DNA from: Bursaphelenchus xylophilus
Lineage: Eukaryota > Nematoda > Chromadorea > Rhabditida > Aphelenchoididae
NCBI GenBank assembly: GCA_904066235.2
Contig: CAJFCV020000005.1
Coordinates: forward strand, 6,567,501 to 6,631,500
Length of the DNA: 64,000 nt
Reading direction: 5' to 3'
The position numbers were made by a program, and so were the translations under genes. A model generated the notes under the pieces. It was not told the origin of the DNA. It made no database searches and worked only from the letters and a program-made list of their open reading frames with translations. Below, piece after piece: positions 10,704 to 23,909 of the stretch (position 1 is its first letter; each line of letters begins with the position of its first letter).

Positions 10704-11374
10704 ATGTTTAATCGTTTTTCATGTTCATCTGGATCTCGTGATTCCTCAGGCACTTCTTACAGATCATTTTGTATTCATGTTCGGAATGTGATTGCTATTG
10801 TATGTGGATTAGAGTTGGTTCTAATACTGTATCTATTTTTGTACAGTAAGTTCTTCCTTGATGATAAGTTGACGATGCAGAATTCGATGAAACGGTTGGA
10901 ACATGTCGAAGTGACAAACATATTCTGTTGAAAAACCCGGGAGTTGACAACTGCGCATCTACACTTCTTTTGTCGTTTACAATATTCCATGGAATATGTG
11001 ATGCTCTTAGTCTAGTAGGTAAAAACAAAAATAATAAAACTGGTGGTCAGATGTCAATTATTGTCGAGAAAAACAAATTGGTTCTACCTCTGTTGATAGT
11101 TCTGGTGTTGAACATCTTGGTATCAGGGTTATTTTTGCTGATTTCCTTCATTACATACATCTCTACACCCGTTCCTTATAGTAGGGTAAGTCAACCATTC
11201 GTTGGTATTACCTTTTAGAGTTTCGTAATTTTTGTTACTAGTCAAGGATTATTTCGAGTTTACGAATTCCTTTGTGCCCGGCGGCTATATTGGTATTATA
11301 AATGGGCATCCGATCAGAGAAGTGCTCCCCAATGTTCTCTACTACGGGAAGAGGAATCAAGTTTTCAATTTTGA
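10704..11374 (+). CDS. Nematode four-pass membrane protein (CHVRN-type)
   Basis: A 200-residue protein from exons 10704-10845, 10881-11185 and 11219-11374, with 33-35 bp introns. It begins with a Ser/Gly-rich cytoplasmic stretch followed by FCIHVRNVIAIVCGLELVLI, which resembles the first segment of a large nematode family of small tetraspan proteins whose members carry C-HVR just before TM1. Three more hydrophobic segments follow: CASTLLLSFTIFHGICDALS, LVLPLLIVLVLNILVSGLF and the last-exon YEFLCARRLYWYY region, which is less hydrophobic. A charged tail (LLREEESSFQF) ends the protein. Specific function unknown. Confidence 0.7.
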
Positions 11375-11495
11375 GGTTATATCTACAATAAACTGTTTGT
11401 TTTCCATTTGTTTATTCGCCGAGAGCTTGCGCAGGGGCTTCTCAGGACCGGTTATAACGCTGTTTTTAGCATCACGTAAGCCTCAGGGAGGGGAG

Positions 11496-11504
11496 TATAT
11501 AAAG
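11496..11504 (+). promoter_or_regulatory. TATA box of the Pro-rich secreted protein gene
   Basis: TATATAAAG lies 43 bp before the start codon at 11539. The flanking sequence is GC-rich and the short leader (AATCAATCAGC) carries no acceptor, so transcription probably starts about 30 bp downstream without trans-splicing. This is the clearest core promoter in the window. Confidence 0.65.
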
Positions 11505-11538
11505 GTCAAGAGGCAGCGCTCATTATCAATCAATCAGC

Positions 11539-12063
11539 ATGTTCTCCAAAATGTAAGTTCTGCTTAGGTTACGGTAATTATTATGTTCAGGTCTCTTTCT
11601 TTTTCTTTGGTGTTCCTCTTCCAAACTGGCCTGGCACAACTTGTATACCCGCCTTATGTAAGTGGTGTTTGGGTCGAATTAATCGGAATTTAAGGCCGTT
11701 CCAAGCCTCTACTACCCAGCAGTAGCCACCGGATGGGTTTGGGGAAGTAACAAAGGAGGAGACCAAGAGCCGATCCAAGGCCACATCTCCTCACCCTTTA
11801 CCAATGGCGGTGGTCCAATCCCTTCCCCCTTAGGAGAGGAACAGCCAATGCCTCCAAAGATGTCTCCTCCGATGGCTCCACCGGCAATGGGGCCTCCTCC
11901 TCCCCTTTCTCCATCAACACCGGCTCCGGCTCGAGCTCCAGCGCAATCAGTCCCTCAGGGCAGCATGCCAGCCCCACCTCAATTCCCACCCATGCCCTCA
12001 CCCAAGCCGGTGGACCTCAAGGAGTTCCCCAAGATGAGTACGACTACCTCTCGGCCCCACTAA
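11539..12063 (+). CDS. Small secreted proline-rich protein
   Basis: A 149-residue protein from exons 11539-11552, 11591-11657 and 11695-12063. A signal peptide (MFSKMSLSFSLVFLFQTGLA) is followed by VYPPYAVPSLYYPAVATG and then a low-complexity tail of Pro, Met, Ala and Ser (for example MPPKMSPPMAPPAMGPPPPL), ending STTTSRPH. No cysteine framework or enzyme motif is present. A TATA box 43 bp upstream and an AATAAA shortly after the stop support strong, simple expression, as for cuticle or gland secretory products. Not assigned to a family. Confidence 0.75.
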
Positions 12064-12462
12064 ACCTGTTGATTCTGTCTGTCAATAAACGAAAACATCT
12101 CTTTGTACATTATTTTATATTCTGGAGAAGGGCCGAACGCCAAGAGAGGAGAGAGCCGTCTGTGTTCTGCGGAAGAGAGAAGGTCTAGAGCGGGCACGTG
12201 AGGCCAGAAAAGGCATTTTGGGGCTTTTTTGGGAGGAGAATTACAAGATTTGTATAAATATAAGCCAGTAATTGGGTGTTTTATGGGACGTCTGATGGGA
12301 AGGATAAGGTCGGGAGATTGCCAGGCTCGACTTTCAGGCGTGTCTGGTCTTACAAGGCAACTTTTTATCTTTCACTAATTTTTATTATTTTTTTTGCATA
12401 ATTTACAAAATGATTGAAATGTAGCGTCGACCGTTTATTCGTCTTTTGTCACCGAGTAGAAA
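12064..12462. other. Convergent intergenic region
   Basis: Space between the convergent Pro-rich gene (+) and a kinase gene (-). It holds the AATAAA of the former near 12085. Nothing else was recognised. Confidence 0.5.
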
Positions 12463-14366
12463 CTAACCCTGTCGAATTTTCTTGGATCTTTTTTTGGATA
12501 CTTTGTGTTCTTTCTCTTCCGGGAAGGTATGAGTTGGGACGTCTCCTGGGTTTTGTTCAAAGTTGGAAGATCTTATGGTCGGAAACAGAGCTTCATCTTC
12601 TCTGGACTCTGCTGTTTCTGGAAGAGATAGCAATATAGGTTTTTGAACGACTACCGGTGGTTCTACGGATTCATCGGAACCTCTTGGAGGTGTATGACAA
12701 TCTTGAGTTCTTTCCTCTAAACAATAATAATATTATATTAAAATAATGCAGGGTGCGGTTATTTGGTAGCCCAATTTAAATTGGCTAGAACCTTTTTATT
12801 TGTTGGCCAAAATCTACATTTTTGTTCAATACCAAATCTGTCATAAGAATTCATGAATTCCGTTATGTTTACGGTAAAAGTCAAAAAACCTTGAATCTCG
12901 GTTGACTCTCAGGAGCAGTTGAAGAGACAGGTATGGCTTCAAAGTAAGGCCTTCCAAATATGCCAAAAAGATGGGCAAGTCGAAAAGTGTCAAGAGTTAT
13001 GGCCAAACTAAGGTCTAAAACCGGATTTTTAATATAACATATTTGGTATGAAACAAAAATAAGTTTTGTAGCTAATTAAATTGGGTTACAAAATTGCCGT
13101 ACCCTGCATTGCATCACTATGACCTTCATACCTCTGTTGGTCTCAACCGAAGGCTCCTTCTCCGCTTTACTTGCACCTTCCGAATTAGAAGATTCGGAGA
13201 AATTGCTGGCCCCAAAGTCATGGTCATCCTTTTCCCAATCATAAGGGTCTTTGAATCTGAATCCTTTGGCCCGGATTTGTCTCATTAGCTAAGATCGCAT
13301 TACCTCAGGCAAACCCCCTTACCGCCAGATAGACGAGCATGTAGTTGGGCCGATCTGCAAATGAACAACTCCTCAGATGGCTCGCAATTTCCCGGAGGCA
13401 TTCTAGATTCTTCAATGATTTATTTTTTTCGTCATCGAATTCCTCTTTCAGTGCAGGCAATCGAAGGGTGCTTTTGCATTTATACCAGGGTAGAGGTCCT
13501 TGTAATTCGGCCAAGAGATAAACAAGGGACCATAGATCATCTACTCGGCCTTGTTCTTTCTTCCGATGAACGTTTACTGAACAGTATCTGATTGTCCCTC
13601 GAAGCGCAACCTAAAATACGGTTTTAAGAATATACAACTTAACCTAAGACAGTAAATTTGATAGGAAATGATAGAAAACATTTCTTACAAATTGTAGTAC
13701 ATAATACCAAAAGAAAGATGACATAATTTTTTGAAAATACTTTTTCTTACATCGTATCTAGGCTTCTTGAATTTCCATTTTCCAGCCACTTGAACGGCAT
13801 AAGCCCGCACCATCCCATAATCGATGAGATAAATGAGTCTTCGATCTGTTTCCTCGGCGCCGATCACCATATTACTTGGTTTGATATCTCTATGAACATA
13901 TCCGATCTCATGCAATTGTTTGATCGCATACAAACAATGCACTCCGACCCGAAGAATAGTGCTCTCGGAGAAGGTGCGGGTGTTTCTCCTTTCACGGAGA
14001 CGATCCAAATCAGGGCCACATAATGTTAGCACAAGGAAACTGAAAAAAATTTTAAGAAATTTTAAACTCTTGCTACAGTACACCCCACCTGTAGTCCTGT
14101 CTTTTTCCAGAATGTAGCAACTTGATAGTGTATTTGCGATCTCCCAACTTCTTGAGGACATCAGCTTCCATCTTGAGGACTCCATTGTCAATATAATTAC
14201 TCTCCACCTTCAACGCCGCCTTCAGATTGACCTGATTCACATCTTGTACTTGATAGACGATTGCACATCCCCCATGCCCGATTTGACTTATAATTTTCCA
14301 TCGACCACTGATGATTTTGCCCGGAGGGAATTCGACAGATTCGCGGATAACACTTTCCGCACTCAT
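12463..14366 (-). CDS. TTBK/CK1-like protein kinase
   Basis: Full kinase of the CK1/tau-tubulin kinase type. It starts MSAESVIRESVEFPPGKIIS. The Gly-loop IGHGGCAIVYQV, the ALKVESN lysine, VHRDIKPSNMVIG, IYLIDYGMVRAY (DYG in place of DFG), ALRGTIRYCSVNVHRKKEQG and RVDDLWSLVYLLAELQGPLPW are in order. The KPSN catalytic loop and the RYCSVNVH segment are typical of TTBKs. After the catalytic domain an acidic Ser/Glu-rich tail continues into a last exon (12718-12463) rich in Pro/Glu and ending KKRSKKIRQG. The intron before that exon is about 400 bp. Divergent from the aminopeptidase gene. Confidence 0.85.
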
Positions 14367-14727
14367 CTCCTTGCTTTCTCTGACTCACGGTTGTCGGTTT
14401 TGGTCTTTAGGGATCAGATCGATCACAAATCTCGCAAAATATCGACCGCTGTTCTTGGATTCAGAGAAAATAAAATAAAATTAAGATCTTTACACTTCCA
14501 GGAGTATCGTATGCAAATTTCTTTCCCTTTTGACTTTTCACCATTTTCTTTAACCCTCGAACTGACACCCAACCCCATTTTTTGTACTTGTTAGGCCTTT
14601 TGTAATTTCCTCTAGGGTTTTGTCACCGGGAACGCCTTAAGAAATAACATCGCTTTAGGCGATTGAAGCCATTTCTTAAAACAATTACCGTTCTTTAGAG
14701 GGCTGATGAATAGGATCTTTTCAGGTG
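14367..14727. other. Bidirectional promoter region
   Basis: Between the TTBK-like kinase (-) and the first exon of the aminopeptidase gene (+). A TTTTCAG acceptor ends at 14724, three bases before the exon A start codon, and suits trans-splicing. No repeats noted. Confidence 0.5.
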
Positions 14728-17700
14728 ATGGAGGAAGACGAGCCCTTTACATTAGAGGAGGTGGGGTCTCCAACTTCGAGCAGTTCAGAGTCCATGGCCG
14801 ATGTTCACGTGAGGAGAACACCGGGACCTTTGTTGAGGACGCTGAGGAAGTTAAAGGTGGGTCTTTTCAATTACTGCATAAGACTTTATTCTTCCCTCAA
14901 AAAATACTTTTTTTGCCAATTCCACTGATGTGACTCGTTTCCAGATTGTATTTATAATATATATAAATATCCACTTGACATCTTGATTTTGGTAATTAAT
15001 ATTGTTGGCGGAAAAAAGACTTGTTTTTTGTCATAGGTCATCGGAGCTTCTAGGTCTCCCCACCCCTTTTTGTGCCCGCCGTGACCCCGAACCTTTCATA
15101 AATATGCTCCAAGGGAGCTAAAGGCGATTCGTCAACGTTTCCACATGCGTTTTTACGACACCGTTAAAAGGAAAAAAACTTTTTTGGAGGCGGAACTCAA
15201 GATTCGGAGGCGATTTAAACTCTTCCATCTAATCAGATTTACTGGAGATCGGCCAAAAGCCAGAAGATGACGTTCTTGGTTTATCTGCCATCAAGTTGAT
15301 CGATCATATAATTTTACAATATTTTAGGGAAAGTAAATGATTAGAAATGCATAAGACACTTTCATTGGGTTGTTAAGGCCATATTTGATATCTTTCTTCT
15401 TCATAAGAAATTTTCTGGGGGTTTTGGCAGGTTTTTTGGACAAGAGTTCCCGAAATTTTCTATTCACATTTTTCCAAATTTTTACTATAAATTCAAAAAT
15501 CCTAGTGTGATCTAACAGGCACGATAAGTTTGCCCCGATCGTCTAAAAGCCTTGGGGATTAAACTTTTTTCCTACCATACAAAAGAACATTCCTTGAGGC
15601 TATTTCTATGCAAAGTTCCTTTCTAGGGATTTTTTTTTTTTTTTGATGACTTGAATTTCCATATTTCTGGCACAGTAAAATATTTGAGGAGACTACTACA
15701 TTACGGTTGATCCCTTTTCTCTTTTATTTTTCCGTATAAAATGTCGTTTGCATAAACCTTTTCTGCTTTTGTTACAACGGCCACATAGAATTAAATCAAC
15801 ATAATGAGTGTAAATTTTTTAAAATTTTTCCTCGCGTAGACCTGTTTTGTTTTCTTTTGGTCTGAAGTTGAGGATTTGAGACCTGAAGTCACATGAATTC
15901 AAAAAATTTTCTCAGAATTATGCAAAGCCGCCTAACCTCTCAATCCGAGATTTGCTCTAGGTAGGGGGGCATTACTGTTTGAAGTAACTGTTTAAGGGGC
16001 ACTTCTGGGGAAGAGCGGAAGGTGACGGCGCGTACAAGTTGGTGGTATAATATCCTCGGACTGTCCATTGTTATCATGTCAGCCGGAGAATAGGGGGAAG
16101 GCCCCGGGGGGTCGGGTTCCTTTGTCTCCAGAGGCCGAAAGCCGATCTTTCGCCCGCCGTTCGACCGAACCCCCCGCAATCAGATCAGTAGTCTTCTCGT
16201 TGTCATTCTCCGCCCCGCGCACCTTCACCTTCACAATTCCGCTCTCCTTTTTCAGTTTGGGCGACTCTTCGGTGAACAGTCGATCGCTACCCTGGAGGAG
16301 ATCGATCTGGGCGACCGCCGTGGCCTCATCGCCATGACCGACTACACCAAGAACCGCGCGCAGGACATTGCCGGACCTGGGGCATCTCATCTGCGGGTAA
16401 GTCGAGATCTCGTTCCGAGAGAAATTAATTGTTTTGATTACTCATTAAATTTTCTCCGTTCCTTTAATTACTTTACTCGATCGCTCACCTTGAACGAAGA
16501 TCGTTTTTAGCCGTTTTACATTAATTCTGAGTGAAAAACGCTCAGCATGACATTGAAATCTCGTTAACGGGGGAATTGTGATGAGATAATCATGGGGTTT
16601 TCTGGAATGGATAAAAGACTCCATCACATTCGGGTAAATTTTTGTATGCGGACCAGAACAAGCCTAAATTTACATTTTGTAACATTGGTCTTAAATCTGT
16701 TCTCCTTTGTCTTCGTTCAAAAAAAGATCATTTCCTCTACCGTTATTCCCGATAAATGTTTTAATTTCCCTTTAGAGTAAATAATTACTTTTTCCCATTT
16801 CCGGGAGTCACTTAATGCTATCCCTCAAATTACCGTAACCACTTACTTTTGACACTTTAGCCGGCTTCAGCGTCTCCTGAATCCGCTCCAAATCGCCTCG
16901 GAAACGGAAGAGAAAAGGGAGGGGGAAGAGTGCAAAAGTTGCGATAATTGGAGTTATTTGAGGGATCCAGGTCGCTGCAAATGTGGGGTGTTAAATTAAA
17001 GTAGACAGAGAGGACAATTAAGCCTTCTTAAGCGACTGTTACGTTTCTTGAAGATGATGTCATTGTTATTTTAAGTCATCATTTTTTCAGCTTCTATTTT
17101 CTGTCTTTGGATGAATTTATTATATTATCTATGGTCCAAAACTCCTGTTTTTGCAGTTATTTCTGTCCCAGACTTTATTCCAATTGTCAATTCAACCCCA
17201 AACTTCCTGATGTCATAATTTGTGTCCCCATCTTCCTCACGTTTTCCTCCCTTTCTTAGCTTACACGGCTCAATGATACTTTGTTTACTTTTTTACACCA
17301 TTTTGGTAATCAAAACTTCCCTTGGAATGGATCAAAACAAGTCTGACCGAGATTACAATTACATCGAATGGACATTTTATGATTAATGAGCGGGAATTGG
17401 TTGATTGGGGTTAAAACAATTAGAAAAAGTGGCGACGGAAATGGTCAGAGAGGCGAGAAAATGAAAATGAGGTATTGCGAGAGGCGGGCAGTAAGTCAGT
17501 AATCTTCACCGGGCCCTTAGGGCGACCGCGCGCGCGAGACTGTCCGCTGTTCGGGAACGCTTAAGACGCCCTCTGTTTGTCAGTGGGCTTTGAATATTAT
17601 CCGCTTGGCTCGAAACCCCGGCTGGCCGCTTCAACAGTTATCAGCTAACGACGTGATTAATATTACTCAAAATATACAATATTCGATCAAATATTGATCA

Positions 17701-20700
17701 CGTCATCAATCTACGCTGAGTAATCGAAGCTGCCCTGAAGCCAACGGCCTTTTCCGTCGATGAATTCAGTCGATGATCCAGATGAAACTACTTCCCAACG
17801 ACCGACCTCTTTGGCCCTTCAAATGGCCTTAAGGGATTTCTGGGAAAAATCAAGAGATATGATCAGAACTCGCCCCAACTCGACCCATCTCGACCTCCGC
17901 GAGATGTCATCCACACCCACCAGCTCCAACAGCTCGCTCAACGGAGATCTCAACTTCCAAGCAGCCGACGAATCCTCTGAACTACGAGACTACCGAAATG
18001 CCTTGGCCATCCAATTGGGATGCACTCTGGCCAGAAAAAAGAAAGTAAGAGCTCATCCCTTAGGCCAACAGCCTAGTTGAAGGCGTTTAAGGTCATGTGG
18101 GTAGGCAACGGGGGATTGCTCTGCCTGCAATTTGTACTTGAGTAAGCGCTTATGGGCGAAAACATTGCTATCCCCGCTTGTTAGCCGGTGGGGCTGTACG
18201 ATTTTCGGAAGTGCGTCACATCCGAAAAGATCGTTAGCTGATGACCTGAGGGTATAAAACGAACGAACCTCGCTTGTTTTCTAGCATTTTACAGTGTTGT
18301 AAATTTAAAAGGTCTTGTCTACGTCAAAAATTGTGTCACATTTATTGCGTAACAATTGGATTAAATCTTCTGGCCTCTCCCTCCCCCACTTTCCGTTGTC
18401 CTTATATCGGATATCTTGGGGGATTTGTAGCCAGATCAAATCCAAATCTTGTTGTCTGTGGCGAGGGAGTTTGTGATTAGATTTTCATAATAAGATTGCA
18501 GCCCTGCTTGAGGGGTGTTGTGGCCGTTCACTTGACTAGAGCTGGCTAATCAAAGGCCTCAGAGTCGCGTTTCGAACCTTTTCCGAAGTTTGTGTGAGGC
18601 CAGTTTTAAATGCGCGACCACACCTTTGCACCCTCGAGTTTGCTCAGCTCTTGGCCAGTGTGTCCTTGCAAATGGGGTTGTTTGAGGTGGGGAGCGAGTT
18701 GACCGAACGAAAAACCCGACCCACCAAACGACTCGTTGCCTGCGGCATGTTCTCATTTTCGAGAGGCAAAGCAAGTACCGTCGATGTGCGTGGTTGTGCC
18801 GAGATGTCCTTGAACGGAGCCCCTGAGGGCGTTCGGCTGACTCGATTCCCGTTTCCAAGTTATTGAACACGGGTTTCGATCTGTTTAGATCAACATTAGA
18901 CTCCCTTTTGTGTGTTTGATCTGGGGCAAAACTTTTTTTTGTGGTTTTGGCGTGAGGCTGGAGGGGGGATGGAAGTTACAGTCAAACAAAATAGTTTGAT
19001 TTCACTTCTGTTTGCAAGCATTTAATCCCATTCGTGCTTTTTGTGGGCTTAGATTTCAGTCATATTCAGTAAATTTTACCTTGCGCGACATTGAGATCAA
19101 TCCATACCAATTGCTTCTTTATGTAATGTTTTTTTTACGGTATTTCCTTCAGATTTTAATGTCATGTATGTATAATATAAGCACAAGTCTAAAGCTTTAT
19201 ATTTCTTGACTTCCAGGATCCCAACATCCAAAACGGGACCCGGGGAATGAGTGCCCGAGTTGAGGCGGGCGGGGGCGCCAGTCCCATCAAGAAAGACGCC
19301 AAGCCCAAGGATAAAGTCGAACTCAGCAAATCCCAGCTGCTAGCAGGTCTGATATTGACGGTCGCTGCTGTTATTCTTGCCATTTTGATCACCTACACAG
19401 TCACAAAGGAGAGCCTAAGCCGGACGGCGTCGTATAATCGGACGGGTTCCAGTAAAAATTCACATTACTCAGATGAATTCGATATGTAAGCAAAATTTAG
19501 TATTCACACTGCTCTTATTTTTATCTATTTTTTTGGTTAGAATTGTCATCACAATTGTTTCAGAGTTCATTTCAAACCTCATGAGGTTCCGGATCTCCTT
19601 CCAGAAGAGACCTCCGAAGATGCCGGACCAGAGCCAACAGCCGAAGAGTTGAGGCTAGTCCAGGACCTGATTCCAGTCTGGTATAACCTCAGTGTGAAGG
19701 TCTACGTCCCTGGGTTTGTTCCAATCACACCAGAGAAGAATCTGACATTCGATGGAGCCATGATCATCAAGTTTAAGGTCAACAATCCTACTAATAGGAT
19801 CGAACTTAACTCGCATGCTCTCAACTTTTTAACCAAAACTGATTTGTATCAACTGCAGATTGATCCAAAGGTATTTTATTTTAGTTTGATTATTTACGGA
19901 TGCGTTTTTTTTTTGAATATTGAATTGATTTTTTTAGCGAGCAAGAAGAGCAGCCACCAATTCAACCGGCAGCGCTTTAATCGTATCTTCCAATGGAACT
20001 CGTCAAGTTTCAAGTGAGGTAACTTCAGAAGAGCTGAGTTCAGAGAGTGAGGTAGGTAGCCATCTTGCGGACTTAATTGTAAAGTAATTCGAAGTCTAAG
20101 ACTATAATTTCAGACTCCATCAGCTCAAGGCCGAGTTGATTCGGGGATCAAAGTAACAGCCATCCGAGTCAACGAGACCCTGCAAAAAGTTGTCTTCGAC
20201 TTGGACGCCCAATTACAGCAGGGTCAGGAATACTATTTTCTGGTGAGTAATTACAAACCAATTACCTTTACTGTTTACCGAGCGCATTTACTATGTTTAG
20301 GGATCGTAAAACAGTTGATTTATTTGTTTTTTGCAGCTACCCTATTCCGGGCCTATTGACTCCAAACTTTCCGGTTTATATTTGACGCAATACACGGACC
20401 CCAATGGACGACAAAGGTGAGCACAGTGAATAAACATACGAAATCAACTACCAACCTTATTTCTGAACATTACGAAGCTTATTAAACCACAGTTAAAAAT
20501 GCGAAACATCAGTTTTACATATTGATTTAGATATGCCGCTGTCACTCAAATGGAGCCAACGGATGCCAGAAGATTCGCACCGTGCTTCGATGAACCTGCC
20601 TTTAAGGCTGTCTGGAGATTACGAGTTATCCATCCTGTTGGATCGAGAGCTGTCAGCAATGCTCTTGAGATCAAGGAAGACGAGCCAACGTAAGTAATGT

Positions 20701-23271
20701 CATCATAATCAATGAATTACAACTTAATTTCTAAAATTGCCTCGAATTTTAGTAATGACCCCGATTGGCTCTTGACCACGTTCGAAGAGACCTTGCCCAT
20801 GTCCTCGTATCTCCTAGCCTTGGTTGTTTCTGATTTCGAGTTCGTGGAAGGTCACACCAAGAACAATGTCAGGGTAGGTTTTAATCTCAAAATGTTTTTC
20901 TGCCTTGTGCAAACTTAATCCTTTTTTCCATTCATGATTTTTTTCAGTTCCGTATCTGGGCTCGCAAAGAAGCCTTGAATGAGACCCAATATGCCCTCCA
21001 GGCAGGAATCAAATGTCTCGAATTCTACGAGGATTACTATGGAATCCCATTCCCATTGGCCAAGCAAGACATGATGGCCTTCCCAGACTTTGCGGCCGGG
21101 GCCATGGAGAACTGGGGATTGGTTACCTACAGGGAAAAATATTTACTTTACACTCCGTCACTCTACTCGGCTCTGCAGAAAGTCCATGTTGCCACAGTCG
21201 TCGCTCATGAACTTGCTCATCAGGTTGGGCACTTTTTCTGATTTATTTATCTGTTGCACCAAATGGTACTGACAATAGTTTTTAATGATGATATTTAGTG
21301 GTTCGGAAACCTGGTGACAATGAAATGGTGGTCGGATCTCTGGCTTAACGAAGGCTTCGCTACTCTTATGGAGTATATCGGAACTGCTGCCATCAGTGAT
21401 AACAAACTCAAAATGGATGAATATTTTGTTAACGACGCCCTTTCAAGTGCCTTTGATCGTGATGCTCGTGCGACGTCTCATCCTTTGTTCTTCGACATCA
21501 GCAAGGCCGAAGACGTCAGTGAAGCATTCGATGCCATCACTTACGATAAAGGGGCGTCTGTTTTGAGGATGCTGAGGAATGTTATGGGAGAGAAATACTT
21601 CAAGAAGGGTGTTACGGTAAGCAGAGAAGTCTATAATACAAAATAACCATCTTGCAGATCTACTTGAACCGATTCAAATTCAAGAATGCGGAGCATAAAG
21701 ATCTCTGGCAAGCCCTCTCGGAAGCCGTGCCTGATTCACTGACTGATTGGGCGGGTGACAAATTCGATGTTGATGATTTTGCCAAACTCTGGACTCGCCA
21801 AATGGGATATCCAGTAATCGAGGTGAAGAGGATTGACGAAAACAAGGTTGAACTCACACAAAAACGCTTTAAAATGGATGAAAGCGCATTGGAGAAGCCG
21901 AGATTCAGGAACGCCAAATATTGGTACAAATGGGACATCCCCCTTTGGTACACGATTAATGGAACCGAGAAAGAAATGCTCTGGCTTCACGAGAATCAAG
22001 TTCTCGAAGTCCCCGAGGACACTCCTTTGATTGTGAACTCAGATTCTAAGGGATTCTATCGAGTACAGTACTCCAAGAACACTCTTGAAAGTATCAATCG
22101 ACAGCTTTTATCTGAACACACCAAGATCGGAGTCAAATCGCGAGCCCGTATCATCGACGACACCTTCACCTTGGCTCAAGCTGGCCGAGTTCCTTATCAA
22201 GCAGCTTTGAACCTGACCATCTATCTACAGAAAGAGACCGAATATCTGCCTTGGTCTATGGCCATGGCCGGTCTGGAATCCATCGAATATTACTTCGGAG
22301 ACGAACCCGAAGCAGACTATGTTAGAGATTACATCAAAGGACTTATCAAGGGGTTGTATGACAATATTTCTTTTGAGAATTTGAACACGACTTATCTGGA
22401 TGATGACAAGTTCTTTGATACCTTGTTGGACACTTCCATTATCAACAGAATGTGCAGAAATAGAGATCAGAACTGCGTGAAGAAACTGATGGACATGTAC
22501 TTCAATGACTTTGTCTATCCATGTCAGAATGCTGATACAATGAGCAGTAAATGCAGTAGAGTACCTGTTCCATTAAGAGGTCTAGTCTATTGTGAGGGGG
22601 TACGATCAGGATCAGAGACCGATTGGGATAAAATGTTATCTTTATATGAAAAAGAGAGTGTTCAAGTAGAAAGAGAACGACTGATGATCGCTTTGACATG
22701 CTCTAGAGACACCCACATACTCAAAAAGTAAGTTTGACGTCAATACTACGTATTACTATTGTTATTCAGACTTCTCCGAATTACAACCAATTTCAACAGT
22801 ACTCTGATCAGAATGCAAGACAAGTCCACTGTCTTCGATGGAGTCGCCTCAACATCACCATTAGGCCAACAAATAGCCATGGATTACTTTATGGATCACT
22901 GGAGTCAGATCTATAGAGAGTAAGACATCAAAGAGCCCACTTGCATTACATTACTTTAGTTTCAAAGACCAACCATCACTACTGAAAAGTATGGTCGAAG
23001 CAGCTCTTGGAGGCACATCGAGTCGAGTCATCGAACAAGTAAGAGGCTTTACTCAATACATAATCATAATCATGCTTTATCCGACACATACCCCGCTTTT
23101 CAGGTCACCAAATTCATGGCTCAGAACGAACGCAGCACCCGGAATGTGGACGCGTTCAAACAGAGACTCGAGATCCTCCAAACAAACAAGAAATGGATGG
23201 ATAAAAACTTCCAGCCATTGAGTGTTTGGTTTCGGGATCAGAATTCGAAACAGGAACGCGCCAGTGCCTGA
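14728..23271 (+). CDS. M1-family membrane aminopeptidase (APN-like) with alternative first exons
   Basis: Type II membrane zinc aminopeptidase. The common part begins at 19217 (DPNIQNGTRGMSARVE), with a signal-anchor around LLAGLILTVAAVILAILI. The catalytic domain has GAMENWGLVTYRE, the zinc motif HELAHQWFGN and the third ligand in WLNEGFATLMEY, so it should be active. The C-terminal ERAP1-like helical domain runs to the stop at 23271. A Ser/Thr-rich insertion (around SSEVTSEELSSESE) lies in the N-terminal domain. Three upstream exons, 14728-14856, 16256-16396 and 17760-18044, each end in phase 0 and could join 19217, giving different cytoplasmic tails. A conserved catalytic set separates it from inactive MNP-1-like relatives. 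Confidence 0.92.
14857..19216 (+). other. Long 5' intronic region of the aminopeptidase gene
   Basis: T-rich on the sense strand, as expected for nematode introns. It contains two additional phase-0 coding exons, 16256-16396 (includes MTDYTKNRAQDIAG) and 17760-18044 (starts MNSVDDPDETTSQRP). A GC-rich stretch at 17510-17640 and an imperfect inverted repeat at 17650-17704 sit upstream of the second exon and may be an internal promoter. No transposon or other gene was recognised. Confidence 0.6.
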
Positions 23272-23909
23272 GGACAAATAATAATCTTAATAACGATGCG
23301 GGCTTCTAGGTATTCTCATATTTATAACAGACTTTTATCCACCGTCATTCCGTTGTTGTCGTATGGCGCTGAATGCCAACATATCCACTCATTTATATAA
23401 AATTCTCCCAGTGCAGAAATCCTTGTTTTACCATTTTTCTAACATCGCGCGAGGTCTTTTTTTGTGATTTTGAGTGAAAAAAATAAAAAGTTTTCACATG
23501 GAGCTGTTGTTGGGGCGAGAAGGGGTCGTTCCGGGTAAATTCGCGTATCTGATCACACATTTGTTCGTTTTCATTAAAAAATTTGACAAAACGTTCCAAG
23601 CACCTGGCTTCCCAATATTATTCATGGTGAAAAAACTGTAAGAGTTGGGCTGAAGAAATAGCTGGGTGTTATTCAATCGCTTTACACCCTTTTATGTTAT
23701 CCATTTCAATTAAAGGCTCCTTGAAAAAGTGCCTTTATTATTCCATTTTCATTTTTGAATTCAAAAAATGATTTTTTATGATAAACTTATGTAAATGAGC
23801 GACCCAGCAGCCCCGATCTTCATTCATCTACTTTAACTTCTATTTTACAAATGAGCGTGAAAAAAATCAAAATCACTGTAACATTGTTTTCTTTTAGTAG
23901 GGTAAAGCC
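23272..23909. other. Intergenic
   Basis: Between aminopeptidase and acid phosphatase. Short minus-strand reading frames at 23393-23676 show no convincing coding signal. I see no repeats or RNA genes. Confidence 0.45.

Noticed and set aside
15940..16390. Minus-strand frames opposite the second aminopeptidase exon
   Set aside because: The plus strand has an acceptor, phase-0 end and continuity with the downstream exon; the minus frames are shadows.
23393..23676. Minus-strand frames between aminopeptidase and phosphatase
   Set aside because: Short, overlapping in two frames, and without recognisable splice partners.
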